Part shown: positions 1 to 6,006 of the stretch, one piece after another | Layout: each line of letters begins with the position of its first letter | Numbering within the stretch: the stretch's first letter is position 1 | Origin: an uncultured Rhizobiaceae group bacterium | GTDB taxonomy: Bacteria; Pseudomonadota; Alphaproteobacteria; Rhizobiales; Rhizobiaceae | Reading direction: 5' to 3' | NCBI GenBank assembly: GCA_937951455.1 | Contig: CALFBU010000127.1 | Location: forward strand, 1-18,543 | Length of the DNA: 18,543 bases | Translations under genes and position numbers: made by a program | Notes under the pieces: model-generated | What the model saw: only the letters and a program-made list of their open reading frames with translations | What the model was told of the DNA's origin: nothing | Databases searched by the model: none

Positions 1-500
1 CCTAAAAAACTCATTCCCAACAAAGTGGAGCTTAAAGCCTTGTCATCAAGCACAGCGGCTTGGACATTCCTGACAGTCACATTGCCGATCTGAATTCTAT
101 CAATCACCGCACCTGCGGCCATGGTAGAGCCATTGGCTGTATTCACGGTATATTTGAAGTCTGAGGGCTTGAGCATGATGCCAAGACGACGCGCAGTCTT
201 TTTGTTTATGGCAACGGATGTAGCCCCCGTATCGACCAAGACTTCAACATTGCGACCGTTCATTCGTGCATTGGTTACAAAATGCCCACGGCCATCCATT
301 TTCAAGCGCGCTTTACGGCCATACACCGGCTGAGGCTTGGGCTGTTGAAGTTTTGCAACTTGCGTTTGCTGCTGTGTTTGTTGTTGTGCCACTTTAACTG
401 GTGTTTGTTGGTCCAGCGTTTCTCTATGCTCCAGATAGGCTTGTAGTCCATAAGCGGAGCCAAGACTGACGGCTATCAAAGGTACAATTGTTTTAAGCAT
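1..500 (-). CDS. Retropepsin-like aspartic protease, membrane-anchored (3' end cut by window)
   Basis: Reading the minus strand from an ATG at 500 gives 166 codons open to the window edge. Residues 3-18 are hydrophobic and probably act as a signal anchor. They are followed by a Gln/Pro-rich linker (about residues 31-58) and then a single retropepsin fold with the active-site signature LVDTGATSVAI, catalytic Asp at residue 90. The last visible residues, LLGMSFLG, match the Leu-Gly-Met-Ser-Phe-Leu block near the C-terminus of the proteobacterial clan AA protease family (TIGR02281-type), so only some 20 residues are probably missing. Members of this family carry one Asp motif and are expected to work as dimers in the periplasm; their substrates are generally unknown. 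Nothing in the sequence ties it to the pilus genes. The family call is firm and the physiological role is not known. Confidence 0.85.
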   Translation of the reverse strand, partial: MLKTIVPLIAVSLGSAYGLQAYLEHRETLDQQTPVKVAQQQTQQQTQVAKLQQPKPQPVYGRKARLKMDGRGHFVTNARMNGRNVEVLVDTGATSVAINKKTARRLGIMLKPSDFKYTVNTANGSTMAAGAVIDRIQIGNVTVRNVQAAVLDDKALSSTLLGMSFL

Positions 501-698
501 AGATACAAATCCGCATATATTTCTGGTCTTTTGTTAAATTAATCTCAAAAATCTAATATGCCCCTAAGGGTTTTTATGAATTTGATATTTTGAAGCTTAA
601 GGTAAACAAATTGAAAACGATTGGCTTACCTTACGTTGGATATGTATGACTAAGTTTGTTAGAAATGATTCATTGATTCCCGCCTTGAGGAAAACGGC

Positions 699-1664
699 AT
701 GTATAAGTCCAATACGCTTTTTAGAAATCTATCAGCCTTTCTTTTGGCTTTTACCATAGCGGTATTTGCAACAATTGATGTTTCAAAGGCGGATTGGCGA
801 AAAGATATTGGTATTTTCAGGATTGGCATTGTTACCTCCGACAAATCTCAGGAAGCACTTGATAGGCTCGAGCCTTTCAAGCTAGCCATATCGGAGGCAT
901 TAGACCTTGAAGTTGAGTTTTTTCGCGCACGTAATTCAACCGCTTTAATCAATGCACTGGCGGATGAGCGGATAGAATATGCAATTTTTTCTGCATCAAG
1001 TTACGCCCTTGGATGGGTGTCTTGTGAATGCATTGAGCCGGTTGCCATTCCTCGTTCAAATGACAGCACAGATGGTTATCATACCATCCTCATTTCGGCA
1101 CCCGACGGTCCTGCTACTCTGGAGGCGATGCAAGGTAATCAGATCGGTGTATTATCAGAAACTTCAATTACAGGACTAGCACTTGCCAAATATGTTTTGA
1201 GCGAAAAGAAAATATTGATAGGCGATGAAAATACGCCAACCATAAAAAAAGAAACGGCAGATCAAACGCTCAATGCCTTTTTGGAAGGTCAGTTTAAACT
1301 TCTCATCGGCTGGAGTTCCATGACGGGCGATCCTGCAGTCGGATATTCTCGCGGCAGCTTGCGCCAACTTTCCAGCAAACTCTCTTCATCGGTAAGAAAT
1401 TTTAAGGTGATTTGGAAATCTGACCAAATTCCGCACAGACCACATGTCATGCGTAAAAAGCTACATGGCGATGCCAAGAAAATTCTGCGCACGACACTTC
1501 TACAAATGTATGAAAAGGATCCTGTTGCATATGATTCTATTGAACCCGTATATGGTGGTGGGTTTGTCGCTGGACGGCACGAAAGGTTCATTCAGCTTAT
1601 CGATTTGATAAAATCTCTGGATGCACAACCAAAAACAGCGGAAGAAAATCTCCCGCTGCAATAA
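699..1664 (+). CDS. PhnD-like phosphate/phosphonate-type substrate-binding protein, orphan
   Basis: A 321-residue protein. Its N-terminal hydrophobic stretch (about residues 10-28), followed by a polar Ser-Lys-Ala/Asp junction, looks like a Sec signal peptide cleaved near residue 31. The mature part begins with a beta-strand of the form FRIGIVTSDKSQEALDRLEP and continues with ALINALADERIEYAIFSASSY, an arrangement typical of the PhnD/transferrin-like periplasmic binding family (ligand-binding segment, then a hinge with 'aifsassyal'). The ATG at 699 has GAGG at 687-690, eight bases upstream. No permease or ATPase gene is nearby, so it may serve a remote ABC transporter or act as a ligand sensor. 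It converges on the TadE genes with about 30 bases between the stop codons. The family call is fairly good; the ligand cannot be read from the sequence. Confidence 0.72.
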   Translation: MYKSNTLFRNLSAFLLAFTIAVFATIDVSKADWRKDIGIFRIGIVTSDKSQEALDRLEPFKLAISEALDLEVEFFRARNSTALINALADERIEYAIFSASSYALGWVSCECIEPVAIPRSNDSTDGYHTILISAPDGPATLEAMQGNQIGVLSETSITGLALAKYVLSEKKILIGDENTPTIKKETADQTLNAFLEGQFKLLIGWSSMTGDPAVGYSRGSLRQLSSKLSSSVRNFKVIWKSDQIPHRPHVMRKKLHGDAKKILRTTLLQMYEKDPVAYDSIEPVYGGGFVAGRHERFIQLIDLIKSLDAQPKTAEENLPLQ

Positions 1665-1694
1665 GTTTAATGCAATTCAATGATTGTTTGACGT

Positions 1695-2417
1695 TTAATC
1701 AAACTCCACGGCCTGTCTTGGACGTAAGAAGATTCTATCACCTAGTGTGAAGATACTGTCATCAACCTTGATCTTGCCTGTTCCAGGAGAGCTGATAAGG
1801 CCGACTATTGGTTTGTGATCATATTCAACTTCAGCAACAATTAATTCCGTGCCATGTGTATTGATCGCATCTGGTAAGACAAAAATGCTACCTTTGGCAC
1901 GCTTTTGTCTGGCAATATCATCTGCACCTAAACCTGCACTGCTCTCATTGCACTGGCCTGTTGCAGGACTTGTATAATTAGAATTTGGTGTGTTGTTATC
2001 AATACTGGCTTCCACGCGGGCAGTAACAGTATCATTATCATCTTTCACACCATCGCCATTGGTATCATTCTCCGCCTCTGCCACAATTTTAGAGATAACT
2101 ACGCAAGGTATTCTGGTTGAGTAAGGATACATAATTCGGTCAGTCATACCAAAGATCGAACGAATTTCAGTTTCGCTATTACCAGCAGAAAAACCACCTT
2201 GCGCAATAAGGTCGGCTATGGCGCTTGATGTACGAGATATTTTTCGATCAACCGCGATCAACAATGATATTTCTATCGTGCCGATAAAAAGCAAAAGCAG
2301 AATAGGTGCGATTAGGGCAAATTCCACAGCAGCCACGCCTTCAGAATCTTTTTTGAATATCCTGAATTTGTTACGCACTCGCGTGGTGGATGTATGTAAC
2401 TTTGAAAGCAAGTTCAT
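1695..2417 (-). CDS. TadE-family minor pseudopilin with EF-hand-like loop
   Basis: A 240-residue protein starting with a short basic segment and then the type IV pilin-like sequence SEGVAAVEFALIAPILLLLF. The predicted prepilin peptidase site lies after Gly27, with Glu32 at +5, followed by a single membrane helix to about residue 55. This is the TadE/TadF architecture: proteins processed by the Tad prepilin peptidase that sit with the pilus assembly machinery, possibly initiating or capping the fibre. The C-terminal 180 residues should be periplasmic. They carry two cysteines (105 and 156) and a Ca-loop-like segment at residues 118-129 (DTNGDGVKDDND). The gene starts 18 bases after the stop of the preceding TadE gene, so the two form a minus-strand operon. 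It lacks the von Willebrand A domain expected of TadG. TadE versus TadF cannot be separated from sequence alone. Confidence 0.82.
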   Translation of the reverse strand: MNLLSKLHTSTTRVRNKFRIFKKDSEGVAAVEFALIAPILLLLFIGTIEISLLIAVDRKISRTSSAIADLIAQGGFSAGNSETEIRSIFGMTDRIMYPYSTRIPCVVISKIVAEAENDTNGDGVKDDNDTVTARVEASIDNNTPNSNYTSPATGQCNESSAGLGADDIARQKRAKGSIFVLPDAINTHGTELIVAEVEYDHKPIVGLISSPGTGKIKVDDSIFTLGDRIFLRPRQAVEFD

Positions 2418-2435
2418 GGTTTCGATACCTTTGAG

Positions 2436-3035
2436 TTAACAAGTAGTGCCTGGTGTCTGTGGGAAGTCCTCAGTTCTAACAACGGCTGTTACACTGATGA
2501 GCGCATTATCATTCAATCCATCGGCAACAAGGGGTGCAGAATAGTTCGCATAAATCGGCCACTCGTAACTTGCAGTGAATTGGATTACTTGCAATGGACA
2601 GATGTCAGGATCAAAATTTTCTGGAGGCTCAAAGTCGCCATCCGAATTTACGTTAGATCCATTATTGGGGGTAGGTGGAGGCGGCAGTTCGCTGAATTGA
2701 TCTGCAGTATCCACACTGATGAAAATCTTGTTGCAATCAAAAAGCCCTTTAATTCTTCTGCACATTTCCTCCTTTAGTTTAGGGGCAGTATTTATATCAG
2801 CAACTTGGCCGGTTCTGTAAAGGCGCGTGACATCGTCAACGACTGTTTCAAGATACTGGTTTGCAAAGAATAGAAGTGAAGATTCAATGATGGCGAATAC
2901 CAAAAGAAAAAATGGACCGCCTACGATTGCAAATTCAACCGCGGTAACACCGTCTTCGTCTTTTTTAAATCTATTGATAACTTTGACAGGTTTTGTCATC
3001 GCAAGATAGTTTTTAAATTTTGATAGCTTAGCCAT
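2436..3035 (-). CDS. TadE-family minor pseudopilin
   Basis: A 199-residue protein with a basic N-terminus (residues 1-25) and then the motif EDGVTAVEFAIVGGPFFLLV. Cleavage by the prepilin peptidase is predicted after Gly29, with Glu34 at +5, and a single membrane helix follows to about residue 58. The rest is expected in the periplasm; a Pro/Asn/Gly-rich stretch lies around residues 115-140, and the last residue is one of several cysteines. The ATG at 3035 is preceded on its strand by GGAAAA about seven bases away. It is first in a two-gene operon with the second TadE-like gene. The operon runs away from flp and is separated from the upstream minus-strand gene by a terminator at 3161-3187, so it must have its own promoter in 3036-3160. 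The role in Tad pilus assembly is inferred from family and location. Confidence 0.82.
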   Translation of the reverse strand: MAKLSKFKNYLAMTKPVKVINRFKKDEDGVTAVEFAIVGGPFFLLVFAIIESSLLFFANQYLETVVDDVTRLYRTGQVADINTAPKLKEEMCRRIKGLFDCNKIFISVDTADQFSELPPPPTPNNGSNVNSDGDFEPPENFDPDICPLQVIQFTASYEWPIYANYSAPLVADGLNDNALISVTAVVRTEDFPQTPGTTC

Positions 3036-3160
3036 TTGCCGTTTTCCTAAAAATAACTGTACCCAAACTACGCAAAATAAGTTTATTTATTCTTTATGAA
3101 TACAAACTCCGAAGCTATATCGGGTTTACCGAAAATTAACTAAAAGATTTGCTTCCAAAG

Positions 3161-3187
3161 AAAAAAAGCCCTCTTTTGAGAGGGCTT
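3161..3187 (-). terminator. Intrinsic terminator of the 3221-3700 gene
   Basis: Read on the minus strand, AAGCCCTCT (positions 3187-3179), a 4-base loop and AGAGGGCTT (3174-3166) form a 9-bp GC-rich stem. It runs straight into a T tract (TTTTTTT including the stem end, 3167-3161). It lies 34 bases past the stop of the secretin-N-domain gene and upstream of the TadE pair, so it separates their transcription. Confidence 0.88.
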
Positions 3188-3220
3188 TGAAACTTTAGAC
3201 TTTGATGCTTTTTGAAAACG

Positions 3221-3700
3221 CTAGTTACTGTTAGCTTGAGATAAAGCATTACGTTGAGTGATTTGTTCCGAAGCACTTGTAAATGTGCCAGCATTATCAC
3301 CAATCGTCACAGTAGACTCACAAACTGGAGCACAAGCCAGCGTCTCGCGATTGTTTCCACCACGGTAAATTCTTACGGTATTGGTTTCACTACCTCGAAC
3401 AACAACAGCCTGGTCTATTACAGCATCTCCTTTTTCATCAAGAATGATGAGATTTGTTACGCCAAATGAGCGGCCTGTAAGAACTAGGGTCTGATCATCT
3501 TCAATTGTCGCATCGACAATAGACGGGTTGCCTATAATGATTGTTGCAGCTGGTCGAGAAATGCGAAACACTTTCGCCTGATCAACCGTGACAATCACTT
3601 TATCAGAGTTGTCATATGATGAACTATCGGCATAAGCAGGAAGCATGGATGCGCCTGCGATGGTACCGGATATTAGAAGTGCTGCGATATGTTTTAGCAT
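3221..3700 (-). CDS. Secreted stand-alone secretin-N-domain-like pilus protein
   Basis: A 159-residue protein when started at the ATG at 3700. GGAG sits six bases upstream of that ATG; an in-frame ATG at 3736 has no comparable site and would spoil the signal peptide. Residues 1-25 form a Sec signal peptide ending AYA. Residues about 34-100 resemble the N-terminal domain of the CpaC/RcpA secretin: compare 'ISRPAATIIIGNPSIVDATI' here with 'LPGDAHDILVASPTVADAIT' in the window's own CpaC. No secretin beta-barrel follows; the tail is short, polar and contains two cysteines. Short proteins of this type are found next to flp in other Rhizobiales Tad loci, annotated as 'pilus assembly protein N-terminal domain'. 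It may interact with, or compete for, partners of the secretin. The domain assignment is good and the function is inferred. Confidence 0.75.
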   Translation of the reverse strand: MLKHIAALLISGTIAGASMLPAYADSSSYDNSDKVIVTVDQAKVFRISRPAATIIIGNPSIVDATIEDDQTLVLTGRSFGVTNLIILDEKGDAVIDQAVVVRGSETNTVRIYRGGNNRETLACAPVCESTVTIGDNAGTFTSASEQITQRNALSQANSN

Positions 3701-4081
3701 GATAAGCTCCAAAGAAATACTTTCTCCATAATTCACTATTTTGGTGAATGAAGCCTTAATGTGCGAAGTTTTTTGTACTTTTATTTAAAAGCGAGAAATG
3801 GGCATAAATTATCAGTGTTTTTTAGAGTTTCTCAGAATTGCAATCCCTATACATTATAATAGGGGAAATAATTGACATTATTCCCATCCCATTTTCAGAC
3901 ACTCCGAATGCCAATATGCCTTGCCCTCAGCAATGCTTCATTAACCGTGTTTGAGCCTTTGCCAAATTAATTTTTTAATAACCATGAGCGTTAAGGTCTT
4001 TTCAACTCCTCACACGTATATTGCTCACAGGTCAGGAACAAACCTGATCAACAAAACAAAATAAATACTTAGGAGCACATC
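3701..4081 (+). other. Divergent control region between the secretin-N-domain gene and flp
   Basis: These 381 bases contain no credible gene. They are AT-rich and hold several short dyads: ATTCAC-N7-GTGAAT at 3731-3749, CCCTAT-N8-ATAGGG at 3845-3864 and TCAGG-N6-CCTGA at 4032-4047. There is also a promoter-like pair at 3951-3979 and an AGGAG ribosome-binding site at 4071-4075, six bases before the flp ATG. The region must contain promoters for the minus-strand gene (start 3700) and for flp (start 4082). Confidence 0.6.
3951..3979 (+). promoter_or_regulatory. Candidate sigma-70-type promoter of flp
   Basis: TTGAGC (3951-3956), a 17-base spacer and TTTAAT (3974-3979) match the TTGACA/TATAAT consensus at four and five of six positions. 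A start near 3986 would leave a leader of about 95 bases in front of the flp ATG. An ATAACCAT element overlaps just downstream (3978-3985). The DNA here is AT-rich, so chance matches are likely. Confidence 0.35.
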
Positions 4082-4240
4082 ATGAAACTCGTATCAAAAT
4101 TTCTTAAAGACGAATCAGGCGCAACAGCAATCGAATATGGTCTGATCGCTGCACTTATCTCAGTAGCAATTATTACAGCTGCTACTACACTAGGTACAAG
4201 CATCGCTGATACATTCACATCAGTGAGTGACGAACTATAA
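4082..4240 (+). CDS. flp: Flp/Fap-type major pilin (CtpA/PilA)
   Basis: A 52-residue prepilin, the usual size for Flp subunits. The basic leader MKLVSKFLKDESG is followed by ATAIEYGLIAALISVAII. The prepilin peptidase cuts after Gly13, which leaves Ala at +1, Glu at +5 and Tyr at +6, the 'Flp' Glu-Tyr pair; the hydrophobic helix and a short polar tail follow. It is the structural subunit of the Tad pilus and forms the adhesive fibre. AGGAG lies six bases before the ATG. A strong terminator follows at 4298-4328, so flp is probably transcribed mainly as its own short, abundant mRNA, as expected for a major subunit needed in large excess over the assembly proteins downstream. Confidence 0.95.
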   Translation: MKLVSKFLKDESGATAIEYGLIAALISVAIITAATTLGTSIADTFTSVSDEL

Positions 4241-4268
4241 TAAGTTCAACGAACTTATTTGTCTCACC

Positions 4269-4282
4269 GCATTAATTAATGC
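4269..4282. repeat. 14-bp perfect palindrome in the flp 3' untranslated region
   Basis: GCATTAATTAATGC lies between the flp stop codon and its terminator. It could fold as a weak AT-rich hairpin in the mRNA or be a protein site on DNA. Its position in the 3' untranslated region of a short, probably abundant mRNA makes a role in transcript stability conceivable, but nothing further supports it. Confidence 0.5.
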
Positions 4283-4297
4283 ATGAGTACAGAATTT

Positions 4298-4328
4298 GGG
4301 TCTCAAGATATTCTTGAGACCCTTTTTT
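4298..4328 (+). terminator. Intrinsic terminator of flp
   Basis: GGGTCTCAAGA (4298-4308), a 3-base loop and TCTTGAGACCC (4312-4322) form an 11-bp perfect stem followed by TTTTTT (4323-4328). It lies 58 bases past the flp stop and 107 bases before cpaA, separating the pilin mRNA from the assembly genes. Confidence 0.93.
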
Positions 4329-4435
4329 GATTCTAAACGCTTTGAATAGAATTTGAAAAATATAATTGCCCGTTAACCAGTAGGTCAACATTTACTGATA
4401 TCCAATGAATAACAATTCGATATGAGGAAAACGAA

Positions 4436-4954
4436 ATGCTTGAATATTCGCTGGTTTTTATATTCCCGCTTATGATGATTTTTTCATCCTTCTCAGATCT
4501 GTTTTCAATGAGCATCTCCAATAAAGTGTCATTGGTTTTGATCACAGCCTTTGTTATCTTTGCACTGGTCATAGGCATGGATTTTAATACCGTTCTTTGG
4601 CATTTTGCGACTTTTGCAGTAGTGCTTACCTTGGGCTTTGTATTTTTTGCCTTAAACATTATCGGCGGTGGAGACGCAAAACTTGCAGCATCAACAGCGC
4701 TTTGGCTCGGTTGGGCGCATACTGGCCCTTATATTCTCCTGGCTTCTATTTTTGGTGGCTTGTTAACATTGGTTATCTTGAAGTTCAGATCGCAAGTCGT
4801 GCCTGAAAAGTTAAATACAATGCAATGGGTTTTGAGATTACACGATAATAAAAATGGTATTCCATACGGAATCGCACTCGGCGCTGCGGCAATGTTCACT
4901 TATCCCTCAACGCCTTGGATGGAAAAAGTAATTGCTCTTAGCATAAGCGGTTAA
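4436..4954 (+). CDS. cpaA: Tad prepilin peptidase (CpaA/TadV)
   Basis: A 172-residue, very hydrophobic protein of the A24 aspartic peptidase family in its short form, without the N-terminal methylase part of PilD. The two catalytic aspartates are visible: Asp21 in SFSDLFSMSISNK and Asp80 in the hallmark IIGGGDAKLAA. About five or six membrane helices can be drawn. It should cleave Flp after Gly13 and the TadE-like pseudopilins after Gly27/Gly29. GAGG lies a few bases upstream of the ATG (in ATGAGGAAAACGAAATG). A terminator follows at 4982-5008, so it is largely isolated from cpaB. The length and both Asp motifs are normal for the family. Confidence 0.94.
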   Translation: MLEYSLVFIFPLMMIFSSFSDLFSMSISNKVSLVLITAFVIFALVIGMDFNTVLWHFATFAVVLTLGFVFFALNIIGGGDAKLAASTALWLGWAHTGPYILLASIFGGLLTLVILKFRSQVVPEKLNTMQWVLRLHDNKNGIPYGIALGAAAMFTYPSTPWMEKVIALSISG

Positions 4955-4981
4955 AATAACCACTAGGAAACATACCGTATT

Positions 4982-5008
4982 AAAAGCCAGGTTTTGCCTG
5001 GCTTTTTT
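4982..5008 (+). terminator. Intrinsic terminator of cpaA
   Basis: AAGCCAGG (4984-4991), a 5-base loop and CCTGGCTT (4997-5004) form an 8-bp stem continued by T residues to 5008. A-T pairs extend the stem at its base. It lies about 30 bases past the cpaA stop and implies that cpaB has its own promoter in 5009-5144. Confidence 0.88.
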
Positions 5009-5144
5009 GTGCTTACAAAAAAGCGGTTAAAATTAATTAACTAAAAAATTCAGCTTTTTATTAACCATAATTACACCTTTGCCAGTGCATTATCGAGAAG
5101 AAGAATTTTGTGACTAAGCAAATTTGCTTATGAAGGGTGTAAAA

Positions 5145-5972
5145 ATGAAAATAGCTCAACTTGCAGTTTTAGGTGTTGCCGTTGTCGCTGCAGGCGGTGC
5201 GTTCGTAGTAGCGAACAACATTGCCAATACAGAGCCAGAGGTTGTAACTGTCACCGAACAGGCACCGCAAATCCAGCTTGAAGAAGTATTGGTAGCCAGC
5301 CGAAACATTGGCCTTGGTACATCGATGAAACCAGACATGGTTGAGTGGGTTAAGTGGCCAAAAGAAGGTCTTTCTGATGGGTTCATTACCAGATCTTCCG
5401 CACCTGATGGTCTTAACATTGAAAAAGATCCAGCGATTGCACGATCACAATTTTTCGTAGGTGAGCCTATTCGCGAAAGCAAATTGGTACGTGCTGGCAA
5501 AGGCTATATGTCAGCAATTTTGCCAACTGGCCAACAAGCTGTAGCAACCTCAATTTCTACTGCAACAAGTGCCGGTGGCTTCATCCTTCCTAATGACCGC
5601 GTTGATGTCATCATGACAAGACAAGGTACAGAAGATGAGGGCGGGAACTTTATCACAGAGAGCATTCTTGAAAATGTAAGAGTGTTGGCGATTGACCAAA
5701 CAATCGAAGAAAAAGACGGCGAAGCTGTTGTGGTTGGTAGCACCGCTACCTTGCAGCTGACACCTGACCAAGCAAAAATTCTTACAGTCGCTCAACAAAT
5801 GGCTGACCGTTTAACGCTTGCGCTTCGCTCACTTGAAGACAGTGGTGATGAGCAAACCAAAGGTGCTGACTATCTATTAAGCGGCAACCGCGGCAATGGA
5901 CGCATCCGCGTATTTAAATATGGCAACAGAACAGAAGTATTAGCGGGGTCATCAAATGCAAGCGGTAACTAA
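5145..5972 (+). CDS. cpaB: Tad pilus assembly protein CpaB/RcpC (SAF domain)
   Basis: A 275-residue protein with the start taken at the ATG at 5145, which has AAGGG seven bases upstream. Upstream in-frame TTG (5124) and ATG (5130) codons would add residues before the signal sequence and lack such a site. Residues 1-24 form a hydrophobic signal/anchor. Residues about 46-115 are a SAF domain (EEVLVASRNIGLGTSMKPD ... GEPIRESKLV), followed by the RcpC-type region (about 120-255) with FILPNDRVDVIMTRQ. CpaB proteins are periplasmic and are thought to link the secretin pore with the inner-membrane platform, perhaps binding glycans through the SAF fold. It is first in the cpaB-tadC operon; its stop lies 34 bases before the chosen cpaC start. 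Confidence 0.92.
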   Translation: MKIAQLAVLGVAVVAAGGAFVVANNIANTEPEVVTVTEQAPQIQLEEVLVASRNIGLGTSMKPDMVEWVKWPKEGLSDGFITRSSAPDGLNIEKDPAIARSQFFVGEPIRESKLVRAGKGYMSAILPTGQQAVATSISTATSAGGFILPNDRVDVIMTRQGTEDEGGNFITESILENVRVLAIDQTIEEKDGEAVVVGSTATLQLTPDQAKILTVAQQMADRLTLALRSLEDSGDEQTKGADYLLSGNRGNGRIRVFKYGNRTEVLAGSSNASGN

Positions 5973-6006
5973 TTCTAAATTTTTATTCCAGTCGGGGAAA
6001 AATAAC

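Noticed and set aside
549..576. Weak terminator-like CCC-CTAA-GGG followed by TTTTT
   Set aside because: The stem has only three or four base pairs, and it would have to terminate plus-strand transcription where no plus-strand gene lies upstream.
1686..1704. GTTTGA-N7-TCAAAC hairpin between the binding-protein gene and the TadE gene
   Set aside because: The stem is only six AT-rich pairs with no T tract on either strand, so I do not call it a terminator.
4333..4659. 108-codon minus-strand frame opposite cpaA
   Set aside because: It overlaps the cpaA coding sequence, whose catalytic motifs fix the true strand; no signal or family is visible in the reverse frame.
5156..5500. 114-codon minus-strand frame opposite cpaB
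   Set aside because: It is a shadow of the SAF-domain coding region; the composition is that of reverse-complement codons and there is no ribosome site.
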